The notes: generated by a model from the letters alone, not told the origin. 64,000 nt of DNA from Aerococcus loyolae (GCF_002871915.2 NZ_CP126958.1:1550001-1614000), one strand, 5' to 3'. Shown: positions 25,504 to 36,863, counted from the first letter of the stretch. Numbers and translations: made by a program.

Positions 25504-27387
25504 TCACTTATTATCTTCAATTAGTGCCCGTCCCACATAGTCGGTCCAAGCCTTGACCCCCGCTTTTGAGAAGTGAATGCCATCTTGGCTGAGCCAATCG
25601 GCTTGGGCATTTTGATCATAGTAAGCGGACCAATCAATTAATTGACAGTCCTTCCTGCTATCAGCGGTTGCTTTCAAGGCTTCGTTAACTTGTTGGCGCC
25701 AAGGTCGGTTGACATGGGTATTGACCAGGTAAATCTTCTTACCTTCAAAGCGTTTCAGCAATTGGTTGATTTGTTGGGAAGTAAAGCCACCATTGGCTCC
25801 TAAGTCTACCACCACTTTATCCTGGATCTCATTATCAGCGCTAAAGCTATCGATCATTTCACCTGCTTGGTAGACTTGGAGTCCCACCTTGGCACAGATA
25901 TTTGACCGTGGGAAGAGGGCCGTAATCCCCTTAGAGACATCGATGGTTAAGGAGTCGCCTAAGAAGGTAAAACTGAGGCCGTTCGCCTGGTAGAGGACCT
26001 CATTGGAGAAATCACTGACAATGGCCTGTTGGTCTTGACTGAGCGATTGCCGGTATTTTTCAATATCTTCGTCACTATCACTAGCGATGGTATGCTTTTC
26101 CCGGTTGGCTTGTTCGATCGCTTCACGGGCCTCCCGGGCTTCAGCTTCAGACTTGAGAACCACTTCGCCCTTAGGTGCCGTCACCAGGGCAAAGAGAGCC
26201 AGGGCTAGAACCAGGGTAAAGCCCCAAAAGAGAACTTTTTGATACCAAGGAGTCTCCTTAGACCGGACTTGACGAAAGCCTGTAATTAAACGCAGGGGCT
26301 CCCCTTTAGGCCGTAAATAAATCGGGACTGTCACTAAGCGCTGGTTAACTAAGGCGTCTAAGAGTAGACCTATTACAAAGATGGCCAAGACCTGTAACCA
26401 CGGTTGCATGGTAAACCAGTTTTGTTGACTGGCGTGAGCGGTAAAGACAATATAAATCGGATAATAGGTCAGGTAGACAAAATAATTCTTCCGCCCGATA
26501 TAGGCCAAAGGCTTAAAACGAAGAGCCTTACCAATAAAGGACTGATCTTGGACAATAGCCAAGACAAATAAGACTACCAGTAGGTCAAAGACCAACATGC
26601 CCCCGTAGTAAGTCCATATGGAAGAATCATTCAAGAATTTCATCAAGACTGCTAATATACCAGCAGTCACTAGGGCAATTAAGTCTGGCGTCCAAGACGT
26701 CTTAAGCAAGCGATGTGAGAAGTCCATGCTTTCTTCCCCCATCAAGAAAGCAATGCTTCCCAGTAAAAAGGAAAATAAGCGGCTATCGGTCCCATAGTAG
26801 GCCCGACTGGGATCTTGACCGGGAGTAAAGATAAAAGCCATCCAGGCCACTGACATCAAGGCTAAGACGATTAAGAAATAAGTAAAATGCTGTTTGGTCA
26901 TCCGCCGCCGCAGTAAGCCATAGATGAAATAAAAAACCACTAGCGATTGTAGGTAGACCCCTAAGTACCAAAGATGGGTCAAAAGCGAGGGGTGGAGAAA
27001 TTCAGCAAAATAGGAAGACCCGATGGCAATCTGATACCAGTTATTGACAAAGGCCAAGCTGGAGAAGACCACTGGGCGGATATTGGTTAACAGCTCAGGT
27101 TGAAATAGAAGTAAGAGCGCTAGTAAGAGAATAATAAAAAAGACCAAGGGCCAAAACATCTTCCCTAAGCGCCTGAAAAACTGCCAGCCCAGTCTGAAGG
27201 ACTTGCCTTCCCTAAACCGCCGTTCTAACTGACTGATCACCAAGTAGCCTGATAGGATTAAGAATATATCCACCGCTAAAAAGCCACCCGGCAAGGAATT
27301 GGTGAAGAAATGATAGCAAATGATGGCAAGCATGGCAAAGAGCCTCAGGGTATCTAGCTGAGGTAAATATAGCCGTTCTTGGCGCAT
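25504..27387 (-). CDS. oatA: Peptidoglycan O-acetyltransferase, OatA type (acyltransferase-3 plus SGNH domain)
   Basis: The 627-aa protein has an N-terminal acyltransferase-3 membrane domain of about ten to eleven helices (PQLDTLRLFAMLAIICYHFF at the start, SGYLV in helix 2). An extracellular SGNH esterase/transferase domain follows: GDS at 477-479 with Ser479 as nucleophile, and Asp602/His605 in QDGIHF. This is the OatA layout, which O-acetylates N-acetylmuramic acid and confers lysozyme resistance. Other surface glycans are possible targets. AGAGG lies seven bases before the ATG. It separates rplQ from ecfA1, which are often adjacent in relatives. Confidence 0.88.
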   Translation of the reverse strand: MRQERLYLPQLDTLRLFAMLAIICYHFFTNSLPGGFLAVDIFLILSGYLVISQLERRFREGKSFRLGWQFFRRLGKMFWPLVFFIILLLALLLLFQPELLTNIRPVVFSSLAFVNNWYQIAIGSSYFAEFLHPSLLTHLWYLGVYLQSLVVFYFIYGLLRRRMTKQHFTYFLIVLALMSVAWMAFIFTPGQDPSRAYYGTDSRLFSFLLGSIAFLMGEESMDFSHRLLKTSWTPDLIALVTAGILAVLMKFLNDSSIWTYYGGMLVFDLLVVLFVLAIVQDQSFIGKALRFKPLAYIGRKNYFVYLTYYPIYIVFTAHASQQNWFTMQPWLQVLAIFVIGLLLDALVNQRLVTVPIYLRPKGEPLRLITGFRQVRSKETPWYQKVLFWGFTLVLALALFALVTAPKGEVVLKSEAEAREAREAIEQANREKHTIASDSDEDIEKYRQSLSQDQQAIVSDFSNEVLYQANGLSFTFLGDSLTIDVSKGITALFPRSNICAKVGLQVYQAGEMIDSFSADNEIQDKVVVDLGANGGFTSQQINQLLKRFEGKKIYLVNTHVNRPWRQQVNEALKATADSRKDCQLIDWSAYYDQNAQADWLSQDGIHFSKAGVKAWTDYVGRALIEDNK

Positions 27388-27464
27388 GGGGAAACCTCTT
27401 CTCTATAAATGTTCATTAACATTATTATTATAACAAATATTCTCTACCGAAAACTAAAAAAGCG

Positions 27465-27574
27465 CAAAAAAAAAGACATATAATATGTCTCAATAAAAAA
27501 CAAACTTTTTCATCCCTAGACTTCTGCCTAGGGATGAAAGAGCTAGACTCGGAAAGAGGCAAAAGCCCCTTTCC
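27465..27574 (-). terminator. Terminator and hairpin cluster after rplQ, upstream of oatA
   Basis: Three hairpins follow the rplQ stop on the minus strand: GGAAAG..CTTTCC (27551-27574); a perfect 12-bp stem TTTCATCCCTAG (arms 27508-27519 and 27528-27539); and AGACATA-TTA-TATGTCT (27474-27490) running into nine T. The last is a classic intrinsic terminator that ends the large ribosomal transcript. oatA starts 78 bases further on. Confidence 0.8.
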
Positions 27575-27596
27575 ATCATCATAACACTCAAAAGTT

Positions 27597-27977
27597 TTAT
27601 ACTAATTCAATAATCGCCATTGGAGCGTTGTCGCCACGACGTGGTTCGGTTTTCAAAATACGAGTATAACCACCTTGACGGTCAGCGTAGCGTTCACCTA
27701 AGTCATTGAATAACTTTTGAAGAACGGTTTCAATAACGATTTTTTCGTCTTCAACACGAACATCGCTCACTTCATTACGTAAGTAACTTGCTGCGCGACG
27801 ACGAGAAGCGAGATCGCCTTTTTTACCTAAAGTGATCATTTTTTCAGCAGTTTTACGAATTTCTTTAGCGCGAGTTTCAGTCGTGGTAATGCGTTCGTTG
27901 ATTAATAAGTCAGTAGTTAAATCACGTAATAAGGCTTTACGTTGAGAGCTACTACGACCTAATTTACGGTAACTCAT
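27597..27977 (-). CDS. rplQ: 50S ribosomal protein bL17
   Basis: The 126-aa protein opens [20 protein letters not shown], the canonical bL17 start, and ends with [12 protein letters not shown]. It sits near the peptide exit tunnel. It is the last gene of the alpha operon, 27 bases after rpoA, and is followed by the terminator cluster. Confidence 0.98.
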   Translation of the reverse strand: MSYRKLGRSSSQRKALLRDLTTDLLINERITTTETRAKEIRKTAEKMITLGKKGDLASRRRAASYLRNEVSDVRVEDEKIVIETVLQKLFNDLGERYADRQGGYTRILKTEPRRGDNAPMAIIELV

Positions 27978-28004
27978 TCTTAGTATTCCTCCTTCTTAAA
28001 GATA

Positions 28005-28949
28005 TTAGTCATCATCTTTTAAAGATAAGTCTAATGCGTCGAGTTTGCCCTTGACTTCGTCTAATGATTTACGTCCTAGGTTACGGACCTTCATCATTTC
28101 TGCTTCAGTCTTTTGAGTAAGTTCTTCAACGGTGTTAATCCCTGCCCGTTTCAAGCAGTTATAGGACCGTACCGATAAGTCTAATTCCTCAATGGTCATT
28201 TCGAGCATTTTTTCTTTTTGTGTTTCTTCTTTCTCAACCATGATTTCAGCTTCTTGAGCTTCATCAGTTAGGCTAACAAAGATTGCAAGATGTTCCGTTA
28301 AGACTTTAGCCGCTAAGCTTAAAGCTTCCTTAGGGGCAATCGTTCCATCCGTCCAAATATCGAAAGTCAATTTATCGTACTCATTGACTTCACCGATCCG
28401 GGTATTTTCTACTTGGTAGTTAACCTTCTTGATTGGTGTATAGATTGAATCGACCGGAATGACACCAATAGGCATGTCGTCCGTTTTGTTGTTTTCAGCA
28501 CGAACAAAGCCACGTCCATTCTTAACATGCATCAGAATATGGATTTTGGCACCTTCAGCCAAAGAACAAATATGTAGATCTGGATTCAAAACATCGAAGT
28601 CCGCATCAGCAGTAATATCTGCAGCAGTTACTTCAGCTGGTCCAGTGATATCAAGTTCAATGTCCTTTTCATCGACATCGTATAATTTAAGCGCAAGTTG
28701 CTTAATATTAAGAACAATTTGGGTAACGTCTTCACGTACTCCTGGAATAGTTGAAAATTCATGTAAAACATTTTCAATCTTTATCGATGTAACAGCTGTC
28801 CCTGGTAATGAGGATAAAAGTACACGACGAAGGGAATTACCTAAAGTCGTCCCATAACCTCTCTCTAGTGGTTCGACAGCGAATTTACCAAACTTATTAT
28901 CTTCGCTGGTTTCAATGGTTTCGATATTTGGCTTTTCAATTTCGATCAT
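28005..28949 (-). CDS. rpoA: RNA polymerase subunit alpha
   Basis: The 314-aa protein has the N-terminal assembly domain (about 1-230, with [19 protein letters not shown]) and the C-terminal DNA/activator-binding domain (about 245-314, with [17 protein letters not shown] and [12 protein letters not shown]), joined by an acidic linker ([15 protein letters not shown]). Length is normal. It is 76 bases downstream of rpsK. Confidence 0.98.
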   Translation of the reverse strand: MIEIEKPNIETIETSEDNKFGKFAVEPLERGYGTTLGNSLRRVLLSSLPGTAVTSIKIENVLHEFSTIPGVREDVTQIVLNIKQLALKLYDVDEKDIELDITGPAEVTAADITADADFDVLNPDLHICSLAEGAKIHILMHVKNGRGFVRAENNKTDDMPIGVIPVDSIYTPIKKVNYQVENTRIGEVNEYDKLTFDIWTDGTIAPKEALSLAAKVLTEHLAIFVSLTDEAQEAEIMVEKEETQKEKMLEMTIEELDLSVRSYNCLKRAGINTVEELTQKTEAEMMKVRNLGRKSLDEVKGKLDALDLSLKDDD

Positions 28950-29025
28950 CTAGTAGTTTACCCCTTTCAAAACGTGAAAACTTGCACCTTTAAGTAAGTC
29001 CAAATGCATCAATCGTTTTAAAACA

Positions 29026-29421
29026 TTAAACACGACGACGTTTTGGAGGACGACAACCATTATGAGGAATAGGTGTTACATCACGAATTGCAGTAACTTC
29101 TAATCCTGCAGCTTGAAGTGCACGAATAGCAGATTCACGACCAGAGCCAGGACCTTTTACCGATACTTCTACGGTTTTCATCCCATGATCCATTGCTGTT
29201 TTAGCAGCTGTTTCTGAAGCTAATTGTGCAGCATATGGTGTTGATTTACGGGAACCTTTAAAGCCAAGAGCCCCTGCAGAAGACCAAGAAATCGCATTTC
29301 CTTGTTCATCAGTAATCATCACAATAGTATTGTTGAATGTTGAGTGGATATGTGCAACGCCTGACTCAACATGCTTCTTGACACGACGTTTACGTGATCC
29401 TTGACGTTTTGCTTTTGCCAT
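29026..29421 (-). CDS. rpsK: 30S ribosomal protein uS11
   Basis: The 131-aa protein has the [16 protein letters not shown] block and ends [16 protein letters not shown], as usual for this platform protein of the 30S subunit. It lies 31 bases after rpsM in the alpha operon. Confidence 0.98.
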   Translation of the reverse strand: MAKAKRQGSRKRRVKKHVESGVAHIHSTFNNTIVMITDEQGNAISWSSAGALGFKGSRKSTPYAAQLASETAAKTAMDHGMKTVEVSVKGPGSGRESAIRALQAAGLEVTAIRDVTPIPHNGCRPPKRRRV

Positions 29422-29452
29422 CTGTATGCTAACCTCCTTTATTTTAAATTAA

Positions 29453-29818
29453 TTATTTCTTCTTAGCGATTGCTAAGCCACGTTTACCTTTACGGGTACG
29501 TGCGTTATTTTTAGTATTTTGTCCACGAACTGGTAAGCCACGACGGTGACGCATACCACGGTATGAACCAATTTCTTGTAAACGTTTGATATCCATATTG
29601 ATATCGCGGCGTAAGTCACCTTCAACTTTGATCTTGTCCACTTCTTTACGTAGGCGGTCAAGTTCATCGTTAGTGAGGTCACGAACACGAGTATCTTCGG
29701 AAACATCACAAGCTTCACAAATCTTTTCAGCAGTGGCTTTACCGATACCGAAAATGTAGGTTAATGAGATAACAACGCGTTTATCTCTAGGAATATCTAC
29801 TCCTGCAATACGTGCCAT
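29453..29818 (-). CDS. rpsM: 30S ribosomal protein uS13
   Basis: The 121-aa protein begins [20 protein letters not shown] and ends in a basic tail ([19 protein letters not shown]) that contacts P-site tRNA and uL5. The HhH-like [10 protein letters not shown] is present. It is 25 bases after rpmJ. Confidence 0.98.
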   Translation of the reverse strand: MARIAGVDIPRDKRVVISLTYIFGIGKATAEKICEACDVSEDTRVRDLTNDELDRLRKEVDKIKVEGDLRRDINMDIKRLQEIGSYRGMRHRRGLPVRGQNTKNNARTRKGKRGLAIAKKK

Positions 29819-29843
29819 TTATCTGGTCCCTCCTATCTATTAA

Positions 29844-29957
29844 TTAACCTTGACGTTGTTTATGTTTAGGGTTCGCACAAATAACCATCACACGGCCACT
29901 ACGGCGAATTACCTTGCATTTTTCACAAATAAGTTTTACTGATGCTCTAACTTTCAC
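29844..29957 (-). CDS. rpmJ: 50S ribosomal protein bL36 (zinc-ribbon type, GTG start)
   Basis: This 37-residue protein begins [19 protein letters not shown] and continues to KHKQRQG. Zinc ligands Cys11, Cys14, Cys27 and His32/33 are kept, so this is the C+ form. The start is GTG at 29957, seven bases after AGGAGG. It lies between infA and rpsM, the standard place. Confidence 0.95.
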   Translation of the reverse strand: MKVRASVKLICEKCKVIRRSGRVMVICANPKHKQRQG

Positions 29958-29980
29958 TCTTTTACCTCCTTATACCACCA

Positions 29981-30199
29981 TTACTTGAATCGGTAGGTAA
30001 TACGTCCTTTACTTAAGTCATAAGGAGACATTTCTACCTTTACACGGTCGCCAGGTAAAATACGGATATAATTAACACGCATTTTTCCTGAAATATGCGC
30101 TAAAACTTCAAAGCCGTTTTCGAGCTCGACTTTGAACATTGCATTTGGTAACGATTCAGTAACAGTACCTTCAACTTCAATCATATCTTCTTTAGCCAC
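29981..30199 (-). CDS. infA: Translation initiation factor IF-1 (GTG start)
   Basis: The 72-residue OB-fold protein reads [20 protein letters not shown] through [14 protein letters not shown] place the start at GTG 30199, seven bases after GGAGG, which gives exactly the family length. A longer frame opening upstream at TTG would translate the ribosome site itself. IF-1 blocks the A site during initiation. Confidence 0.95.
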   Translation of the reverse strand: MAKEDMIEVEGTVTESLPNAMFKVELENGFEVLAHISGKMRVNYIRILPGDRVKVEMSPYDLSKGRITYRFK

Positions 30200-30298
30200 A
30201 ATATATCCTCCCAGTCTATCCAAGTAATAGCTTCAAACAGTAGGTGTATCTTTCGACTAACTCGAATATTTTACCACAACAAAGAATAGTTATCAAGT

Positions 30299-30952
30299 CT
30301 AATCTTCGATAACTTCAGAAATGCGGTTAAAGACATTTTCAATGCCAATGTCGCCAGGAACCTTATAGAGTTTGCCCTTAGCTTCATAGAATTCAACCAG
30401 GGGCTTGGTTTGTTCGAGGTTCACCTGGATACGATTTTCGACAACTTCAGCCTTGTCATCCTCACGTTGGTAGAAATCATGACTCCCACAACGGTCACAG
30501 GTGTTTTCTTCTTTTGGTGGGTTAGAGTTAACATTATAAGTTGCCCCACATGAACGACAAATGATTCTACCGGTTAAACGTTGTTTTAACACCTCAGGAT
30601 CAACATCAATGTAAATGACTGCATCAATGGGTTGATCAATACTTGCCGTAATCTCTTCCAAAGCCTCGGCTTGGTTGATGGTTCTTGGGAAACCATCTAA
30701 CATATAGCCTTCATCGTCTTTGACTTGAGCTAAGCGATCTTTGACAATGCCGTTGGTTACTTCATCAGGTACTAAAGAACCAGAATCCATATAGGACTTG
30801 GCCTTCTTCCCTAATTCCGTGCCGTCAGCCATAGCTTGGCGGAACATATCACCAGTAGAAATATGAGGAATTTTATAAGCTGCTTCAATGCGTTCAGCTT
30901 GGGTTCCCTTACCTGCACCAGGTAGGCCCATCAAAATAATATTTCTTTTCAT
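30299..30952 (-). CDS. adk: Adenylate kinase (zinc-containing lid)
   Basis: The 217-aa enzyme interconverts ATP+AMP and 2 ADP. It shows the P-loop GLPGAGKGT at 9-17, the AMP site DGFPRT, and a long LID with four cysteines (132, 135, 152, 155) that bind structural zinc, typical of Gram-positive Adk. It lies 20 bases after secY. Confidence 0.98.
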   Translation of the reverse strand: MKRNIILMGLPGAGKGTQAERIEAAYKIPHISTGDMFRQAMADGTELGKKAKSYMDSGSLVPDEVTNGIVKDRLAQVKDDEGYMLDGFPRTINQAEALEEITASIDQPIDAVIYIDVDPEVLKQRLTGRIICRSCGATYNVNSNPPKEENTCDRCGSHDFYQREDDKAEVVENRIQVNLEQTKPLVEFYEAKGKLYKVPGDIGIENVFNRISEVIED

Positions 30953-30972
30953 CTCTATGCACTCCCAATTTC

Positions 30973-32271
30973 CTATTCACGAATGAATCCAATATAACGA
31001 TGTTTGATTAAACGTCCTTCAATTTGTTTATAGGTATCTAATGCGACTCCGACAACGATCAACAAGCTAGTCCCACTTAAAGCGACTCTTTGTGACATAT
31101 CTAAGACATACGATAGCACTAAAGGCGCGGTTGCAATGGCCATTAAGAACAGTGCACCAAAGAAACTTAGACGATTGAGAACCGTTGAAATAAACTGTTC
31201 AGTCGCTAAACCAGGACGAACACTAGGAATGTAGGCACCTGATTTTTGGAAGTTCTCAGCCACTCGTTCTGGATTGATTTGAATATGGGCATAGAAGAAA
31301 GTGAACAGAATAATCGTCACCGCATATAGGGTAATTCCTAAAGGATCTTGTAGTGAAAAGATCCGTGAGACGAGTTTAAACCATTCAGCCTCTCCGTGAG
31401 AAGCTCTAAAGAAATTCAAGATCGTTTGCGGAACCATGATTAAGGAACTGGCAAAGATCACTGGGATAACGCCAGCTGAATTGATTTTCAATGGTAGGTG
31501 AGCACGTTGGTTAGCACTATTGGCCCGTTTAGAATAGCGCACCGGAATCCGGCGTTCAGCCTGGTTGATAAAGACCACAAAGGTAATGATTAGGATCATT
31601 ATCAGGATAAAGGCCAATGCCAATAGGCCATTTTGAACCAAGGCGTTGCCTTCCACCTTGAGAAGTTTGGAACTTACAAAAGCGACAATTTCTGTAGGGA
31701 CGCGTGAAACGATCCCTGCAAAAATAATCAATGAGGTTCCGTTACCTACCCCATATTGGGTAATTTGCTCCCCAATCCAGGTTACAAACATGGATCCAGC
31801 TGTCATAATCAAGGCAATGAATAAGTATGTTGTCGTACTTGGGTTTTGAATTAAACCAAATTGGGCTAATGAGTTAAACCCTAAAGACAATGCTAATGAT
31901 TGAAAGAAAGCGATCGCTACTGCAAAGTAACGCGTCCATTTATTTAACTTCCGACGCCCTACCTCCCCTTGCTTGGACCACTCGGTAAATGATGGAACAA
32001 TTTCCATCTGCAAGAGCTGGATAACAATCGAAGCAGTAATGTAGGGTGAAACACCTAAGGAGAAGATGGAGTAACTCGCTAAGGCTCCACCACCAAAGGT
32101 ATTTAACAAGCCGAATAGGCCCGAATTTGCTAAAGTCGATACCGCTCCAGCATTAACAAAGGGAACGGTAATATGTGAGCCGATTCTAAAGACAATTAAC
32201 ATCCATAGAGTAAAGAAGATTCGACCTCTAATATTTTTGTCCTTGAAGGCTTGTTTCAAGGTGCTAAACAT
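30973..32271 (-). CDS. secY: Preprotein translocase subunit SecY
   Basis: The 432-aa, ten-helix channel protein has [20 protein letters not shown] (plug/TM2), the cytoplasmic loop [12 protein letters not shown] and the C-terminal [19 protein letters not shown] 32271 overlaps the rplO stop as TAATG and has AGGTGAT before it; a TTG 15 bases upstream is in frame but less likely. Confidence 0.97.
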   Translation of the reverse strand: MFSTLKQAFKDKNIRGRIFFTLWMLIVFRIGSHITVPFVNAGAVSTLANSGLFGLLNTFGGGALASYSIFSLGVSPYITASIVIQLLQMEIVPSFTEWSKQGEVGRRKLNKWTRYFAVAIAFFQSLALSLGFNSLAQFGLIQNPSTTTYLFIALIMTAGSMFVTWIGEQITQYGVGNGTSLIIFAGIVSRVPTEIVAFVSSKLLKVEGNALVQNGLLALAFILIMILIITFVVFINQAERRIPVRYSKRANSANQRAHLPLKINSAGVIPVIFASSLIMVPQTILNFFRASHGEAEWFKLVSRIFSLQDPLGITLYAVTIILFTFFYAHIQINPERVAENFQKSGAYIPSVRPGLATEQFISTVLNRLSFFGALFLMAIATAPLVLSYVLDMSQRVALSGTSLLIVVGVALDTYKQIEGRLIKHRYIGFIRE

Positions 32272-32711
32272 TAGATCACCTCGCAAACTCCCCCAGCGGC
32301 TTCAATAGCTTCTTTTGCAGACGCTGAGAATTTAGCAGCTTTTACTGTTAACTTACGTTCTAAGTTACCTTGTCCTAAAATTTTAACGCCAGCTTTTTCC
32401 TTCTTGATTAAACCTGCTTCAGCTAATTCATTAGCTGAAACTTCTGAGCCGTCTTCAAAAACATTTAAGTCTTCGATATTAACAATCGCATATTCCTTAC
32501 GGTTAATGTTGGTGAAACCACGTTTAGGGATACGACGGTAAAGTGGAGTTTGTCCACCTTCGAAGCCTAGACGAGTACGTCCACCGGAACGTGCTAATTG
32601 TCCTTTTTGACCACGGGTAGAGGTTTTACCCCAACCTGACCCTGATCCACGACCTACACGTTTGCGTGAATGACGAGATCCTTTTGCGGGTTGTAATTCA
32701 TGTAATGCCAT
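32271..32711 (-). CDS. rplO: 50S ribosomal protein uL15
   Basis: The 146-aa protein has the Gly/Arg-rich N-terminus ([20 protein letters not shown]) that threads into the 23S core, and ends [12 protein letters not shown]. It overlaps secY by one base. Confidence 0.98.
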   Translation of the reverse strand: MALHELQPAKGSRHSRKRVGRGSGSGWGKTSTRGQKGQLARSGGRTRLGFEGGQTPLYRRIPKRGFTNINRKEYAIVNIEDLNVFEDGSEVSANELAEAGLIKKEKAGVKILGQGNLERKLTVKAAKFSASAKEAIEAAGGVCEVI

Positions 32712-32734
32712 CTAGTCTGCACCTCCTTTAGATA

Positions 32735-32917
32735 TTATTTTACGTCTTCAACAGAGACTAGGTGGGCTACTTTATTAATCATACCATTAATTGCTTCATC
32801 GCGTGTCTTTACAACACTGTAGCCAACATGTTTTAAACCTAGTGCTTTTACTGTTCTAATTTGATCTTCTTTGCGACCAATTAAACTTTTCTTTAAAGTA
32901 ATTTTTACTTCTGACAT
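32735..32917 (-). CDS. rpmD: 50S ribosomal protein uL30
   Basis: The 60-aa protein carries [19 protein letters not shown] and [10 protein letters not shown], the short bacterial uL30 form. It lies 11 bases after rpsE. Confidence 0.97.
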   Translation of the reverse strand: MSEVKITLKKSLIGRKEDQIRTVKALGLKHVGYSVVKTRDEAINGMINKVAHLVSVEDVK

Positions 32918-32928
32918 GGTTTGTCCCC

Positions 32929-33435
32929 CTAACCTAATAGTTCTTGTACGGATTTACCACGTAATTGAGCAACTTCTTTAGGGTCTTTTAATTCAGCCAG
33001 ACCTTGGATAGTTGCTTGAACCATATTAATTGGTGTATTGGATCCGAGAGATTTTGAAGTAATATCAGCAATACCGGCTAATTCAACAACGGCACGGATT
33101 GGACCACCAGCGGCAACCCCAGAACCGACTTTAGCAGGTTTAAGCATAACACGACCACCATTGAATTTACCAATGACTTCATGTGGAATAGTTGTACCAG
33201 CAAGTGGAACCGCGATCATGTTTTTCTTACCATTTTCAATCGCTTTATTAATTGCTGCAGGCACTTCTGATGCTTTACCAGTACCAAAACCAACGTGACC
33301 TTCACCGTCACCAACAACCACTAAGGCTGCAAAGCGCATACGGCGACCACCTTTAACAACTTTGGTTACTCGATTAATAGCAACAACGCGATCTTCAATT
33401 TTTTTGTCATCAATTTGAACGAAATCTTTTGCCAT
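32929..33435 (-). CDS. rpsE: 30S ribosomal protein uS5
   Basis: The 168-aa protein has the dsRNA-binding N-domain ([18 protein letters not shown]) followed by the decoding-site loop [14 protein letters not shown] and the C-terminal [10 protein letters not shown]. It contributes to translational accuracy. It is 20 bases after rplR. Confidence 0.98.
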   Translation of the reverse strand: MAKDFVQIDDKKIEDRVVAINRVTKVVKGGRRMRFAALVVVGDGEGHVGFGTGKASEVPAAINKAIENGKKNMIAVPLAGTTIPHEVIGKFNGGRVMLKPAKVGSGVAAGGPIRAVVELAGIADITSKSLGSNTPINMVQATIQGLAELKDPKEVAQLRGKSVQELLG

Positions 33436-33455
33436 GTTTAGGTATCCTCCTTTGC

Positions 33456-33812
33456 TTAGAATTCTAATCCATTTTCACGAGCGGCTTCTGCTAAGGCTTT
33501 GACACGGCCGTGATATTGGTAACCCCCACGGTCAAAGACTACTGCAGTAACTCCTGCTGCTTTACCGCGTTCAGCAATGGCTTGGCCAACTGCTTGGGCA
33601 TTTTCAGTTTTGCTTCCTTTATTTAATTCTGAATTGGCATCAGAGGCACTTGCAAGCGTAACACCCGCTACGTCATCAATTAATTGAGCGTAGATGTGTT
33701 TATTTGAGCGGTAAACGCTCAAGCGTGGGCACTCTGCTGTTCCAGAAAGATTACGACGAATACGTGCATGACGTTTTTGACGTAATGCATTTTTATCTGG
33801 TTTGCTAATCAA
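33456..33812 (-). CDS. rplR: 50S ribosomal protein uL18 (probable TTG start)
   Basis: This 118-residue 5S rRNA-binding protein contains [18 protein letters not shown] and ends [14 protein letters not shown] place the start at TTG 33812 (M-ISKPDKN), eight bases after AGAGG. The in-frame GTG at 33821 overlaps that ribosome site and would add three residues. Confidence 0.93.
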   Translation of the reverse strand: MISKPDKNALRQKRHARIRRNLSGTAECPRLSVYRSNKHIYAQLIDDVAGVTLASASDANSELNKGSKTENAQAVGQAIAERGKAAGVTAVVFDRGGYQYHGRVKALAEAARENGLEF

Positions 33813-33863
33813 TTTTGTCACCTCTTAATTGTTATTTTTATTAGGTAAAGTACCGTAAGCTTA

Positions 33864-34403
33864 TTACTTACCAGTTTTACCTTCTTTACGGATAATGTGT
33901 TCGCCAGCGTATTTAATCCCTTTACCCTTGTAAGGTTCTGGTTTACGTACTTGACGGATTTTAGCAGCTAATTCGCCAACTTTATCTTTGTCAACACCAT
34001 TAATCTTGATTTCAGTATTACTTGGAACTTCAAAGTCAATACCTTCTGGTGCTTCAAATTCTACTGGATGGGATAATCCCACTTGTAAGACAAGTTTTTT
34101 ACCTTGTAATTGAGCACGGTAACCAACCCCGGATAGTTCCAATTGTTTAGAGAAACCTTCGTGGGTCCCTAATACCATGTTATAGAATAATGAACGAGAC
34201 GTTCCATGCATAGAACGGGCTTCTTTTGATTGGTTAACTGGTTCAAAAGTATATTCATTTTCTTCGTTTTGAGCGATTTTAATCAATGGATTGAATTCGC
34301 GTGTTAATTCACCTTTAGGGCCTTTAACAGTAACAGTAGAACCGTCAACAGATACGGTTACGTCACTTGGTACGGCAACTGGTTTATAACCAATACGACT
34401 CAT
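33864..34403 (-). CDS. rplF: 50S ribosomal protein uL6
   Basis: The 179-aa two-domain protein starts [15 protein letters not shown] and contains the family signature [18 protein letters not shown] near the C-terminus. It lies at the base of the GTPase-associated centre. Confidence 0.98.
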   Translation of the reverse strand: MSRIGYKPVAVPSDVTVSVDGSTVTVKGPKGELTREFNPLIKIAQNEENEYTFEPVNQSKEARSMHGTSRSLFYNMVLGTHEGFSKQLELSGVGYRAQLQGKKLVLQVGLSHPVEFEAPEGIDFEVPSNTEIKINGVDKDKVGELAAKIRQVRKPEPYKGKGIKYAGEHIIRKEGKTGK

Positions 34404-34437
34404 CTAGGCTGCACCTCTTTCTATAATGATTTCTCTC

Positions 34438-34836
34438 TTACCATACGTAGGCAAGAATTTCGCCACCAATGTTCTTTTGGCGTGCTTCTTTGTCAGTAAC
34501 AACACCTTCAGATGTTGAAACAATGGCAATTCCTAAACCGTTCAACACTTTAGGAATTTCATCACTTTTTGCGTAAACACGTAATCCTGGTTTAGAAATA
34601 CGGCGTAAGTTTGTGATGATACGTTGGTTATCGGCACCGTATTTCATGAATACGCGGATAATCCCTTGTTTGTCGTCTTCTAAGACTTCATAGCCTTTGA
34701 TATAGCCTTGTTCTTCTAAGATTTTAGCAATTGCTTCTTTCATTTTTGAAGCTGGAACTTCAACTGTTTCATGACGCACTAGGTTAGCGTTACGAATACG
34801 AGTTAGGAAGTCCGCAATTGGATCTGTCATGACCAT
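34438..34836 (-). CDS. rpsH: 30S ribosomal protein uS8
   Basis: The 132-aa protein starts [17 protein letters not shown] and has the C-terminal signature [19 protein letters not shown]. It binds the central domain of 16S rRNA. A strong AGGAGGGTG lies upstream of the ATG. Confidence 0.98.
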   Translation of the reverse strand: MVMTDPIADFLTRIRNANLVRHETVEVPASKMKEAIAKILEEQGYIKGYEVLEDDKQGIIRVFMKYGADNQRIITNLRRISKPGLRVYAKSDEIPKVLNGLGIAIVSTSEGVVTDKEARQKNIGGEILAYVW

Positions 34837-34865
34837 CTAAGTACACCCTCCTTTATATTACTTGA

Positions 34866-35051
34866 TTACCAACTAGCCTTCTTGACCCCTGGAAGTTGTC
34901 CTTTATGGGCAAGTTCACGAAGACAAATACGGCATAATTTAAACTTACGGTAAACAGAGTGGGGTCTGCCACAGCGTTCACAACGTGTGTAAGCCTGTGT
35001 TGAATACTTAGGTTTACGTTTATTCTTTTCGATCATTGCTTTTTTAGCCAA
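34866..35051 (-). CDS. rpsZ: 30S ribosomal protein uS14, zinc type
   Basis: The 61-aa short form carries four zinc cysteines (24, 27, 40, 43) and ends [14 protein letters not shown]. This is the C+ type Z protein encoded in the spc operon; a longer zinc-free copy, if present, lies outside the window. Confidence 0.97.
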   Translation of the reverse strand: MAKKAMIEKNKRKPKYSTQAYTRCERCGRPHSVYRKFKLCRICLRELAHKGQLPGVKKASW

Positions 35052-35069
35052 ACCGTTCGCCTCCTTGTA

Positions 35070-35612
35070 CTATTTTTGGAATGGCATTCCTAATTGTGCC
35101 AATAATTCTCTTGATTCTTCATCAGATTCTGCGGTAGTTACGATAACAACGTCTAAACCACGAACTTTATCAACTTCATCAAAGTCGATTTCTGGGAAGA
35201 TTAATTGTTCACGAATACCTAAGGTGTAGTTACCACGTCCATCAAAGGAACGTTTACTAATTCCGCGGAAGTCACGAACACGAGGAAGTGAAACATTAAT
35301 TAACTTGTCTAAGAAGTCATACATACGTTCACCACGTAAGGTAACTTTGGTACCAATAGGCATACCTTCACGTAAGCGGAAACCAGCAATTGATTTCTTT
35401 GCCTTGGTGATAATTGGTTTTTGACCAGAGATCTTGGTTAATTCTTCAACTGCATTTTCAAGATTTTTTGAGTTGGAGACAGCGTCGCCGACACCCATAT
35501 TTAAAACAATCTTGTCAACTTTTGGCACTTGCATTGGAGAAGTATAGTTAAACTTTTCAATTAAAGCGTTCTTTACTTCGTTATTGTATTTTTCTTTTAA
35601 ATGATTAGCCAT
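35070..35612 (-). CDS. rplE: 50S ribosomal protein uL5
   Basis: The 180-aa 5S rRNA-binding protein has [27 protein letters not shown] and RDFRGI. Gap of 18 bases to rpsZ. Confidence 0.98.
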   Translation of the reverse strand: MANHLKEKYNNEVKNALIEKFNYTSPMQVPKVDKIVLNMGVGDAVSNSKNLENAVEELTKISGQKPIITKAKKSIAGFRLREGMPIGTKVTLRGERMYDFLDKLINVSLPRVRDFRGISKRSFDGRGNYTLGIREQLIFPEIDFDEVDKVRGLDVVIVTTAESDEESRELLAQLGMPFQK

Positions 35613-35637
35613 AATCTGTTAGTTCCTCCTTCCTTGA

Positions 35638-35946
35638 TTAATCTAAGGCTTTGCCAGATTTTTTAGCCACACGAACACGTTTGCCGTCACGTTCTTCAAT
35701 GGCAACGCGGGTCTTTTCGTTGGTTTCTGGATCAATTAATTGGACATTTGATACATGAATTGCAGCTTCTTCTTCGATGATGCCGCCTTGTGGATTTGCT
35801 TGGGATGGACGTTGGTGTTTCTTCACTAAGTTTGCGCCTTCAACGAGCACGCGATCTTTCTTAGGGAAAGTTTTTAAAACTGTTCCTTGAACGCCTTTGT
35901 CTTTACCAGCAATAATTTCTACTTTATCACCTGTTTTAATACGCAT
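35638..35946 (-). CDS. rplX: 50S ribosomal protein uL24
   Basis: The 102-aa KOW-motif protein begins [31 protein letters not shown] and the basic C-terminus complete the family pattern. It starts 50S assembly. Confidence 0.98.
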   Translation of the reverse strand: MRIKTGDKVEIIAGKDKGVQGTVLKTFPKKDRVLVEGANLVKKHQRPSQANPQGGIIEEEAAIHVSNVQLIDPETNEKTRVAIEERDGKRVRVAKKSGKALD

Positions 35947-35973
35947 CTTTTGGACACCTCTCTTTCAATATGA

Positions 35974-36342
35974 TTAAAGTACTTCTGGAGCGAGTGAAAT
36001 AATACGCATATAGTTGTTTTCACGTAATTCACGAGCTACTGGTCCAAAGATACGAGTTCCACGTGGTGTTTTATCATCACGAATAATTACACAGGCATTT
36101 TCATCGAATTTGATGTATGAACCATCAGCACGACGTGTTCCACTCTTGGAGCGAACAATAACAGCTTTTACCACATCACCTTTTTTAACAACGCCACCGG
36201 GTGTAGCTTGTTTTACTGTACATACAATAACGTCACCGATGTTAGCTGTTTTACGACCTGAACCACCTAAAACGCTGACACATAGGACTTCACGTGCTCC
36301 TGAGTTATCAGCAACTTTCAAGCGACTTTCTGTTTGAATCAT
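35974..36342 (-). CDS. rplN: 50S ribosomal protein uL14
   Basis: The 122-aa protein begins [20 protein letters not shown] and contains the signature [15 protein letters not shown]. It contacts the 30S subunit. First gene of the spc section here. Confidence 0.98.
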   Translation of the reverse strand: MIQTESRLKVADNSGAREVLCVSVLGGSGRKTANIGDVIVCTVKQATPGGVVKKGDVVKAVIVRSKSGTRRADGSYIKFDENACVIIRDDKTPRGTRIFGPVARELRENNYMRIISLAPEVL

Positions 36343-36369
36343 CTTCTAGTATCCTCCTTCCAGTTAGCG

Positions 36370-36636
36370 TTAAATAATAACTGATTTTTCAACAATTTCA
36401 ACTAGACGGAAATATTTATCCTTAGATAGTGGACGGGTTTCCATAATTTTAACGGTGTCGCCTACTTTTGCTGAATTCTTTTCATCATGTACTTTATATT
36501 TCTTGGAATACGAAATACGTTTTTTGTATGTTGGATGGAATTTAAATGTGTCTACTTGGACAACGATCGTCTTATCCATTTTGTCGGAAACAACGCGTCC
36601 TTGTAGAACTTTACGGTGATTACGTTTTTCTGCCAT
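36370..36636 (-). CDS. rpsQ: 30S ribosomal protein uS17
   Basis: The 88-aa OB-fold protein has [19 protein letters not shown] and [20 protein letters not shown]. It is a primary 16S-binding protein. Confidence 0.98.
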   Translation of the reverse strand: MAEKRNHRKVLQGRVVSDKMDKTIVVQVDTFKFHPTYKKRISYSKKYKVHDEKNSAKVGDTVKIMETRPLSKDKYFRLVEIVEKSVII

Positions 36637-36668
36637 TTCTTTAATATCCTCCTTTACTGATTAACGTT

Positions 36669-36863
36669 TTACGCGAGTTCTTGTTGACGCAATGCTGTTT
36701 TAATACGAGCAATTTGTTTACGAACTTGTTTAATACGCGCAGTATTTTCTAATTGACCGGTTGCCAATTGGAATCGTAAATTGAATAACTCTTGTTTGTA
36801 TTCTTGTTCCTTTGCGTTTAATTCAGCCACGGAAAGATCTTTTAATTCAGAAAATTTATTCAT
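36669..36863 (-). CDS. rpmC: 50S ribosomal protein uL29
   Basis: This 64-residue helical protein reads [18 protein letters not shown] at the start. I use ATG 36863, six bases after AGGTGGTG, not the GTG at 36875 that overlaps the site. The start overlaps the rplP end by eight bases. uL29 sits at the exit tunnel, where SRP and trigger factor dock. Confidence 0.96.
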   Translation of the reverse strand: MNKFSELKDLSVAELNAKEQEYKQELFNLRFQLATGQLENTARIKQVRKQIARIKTALRQQELA

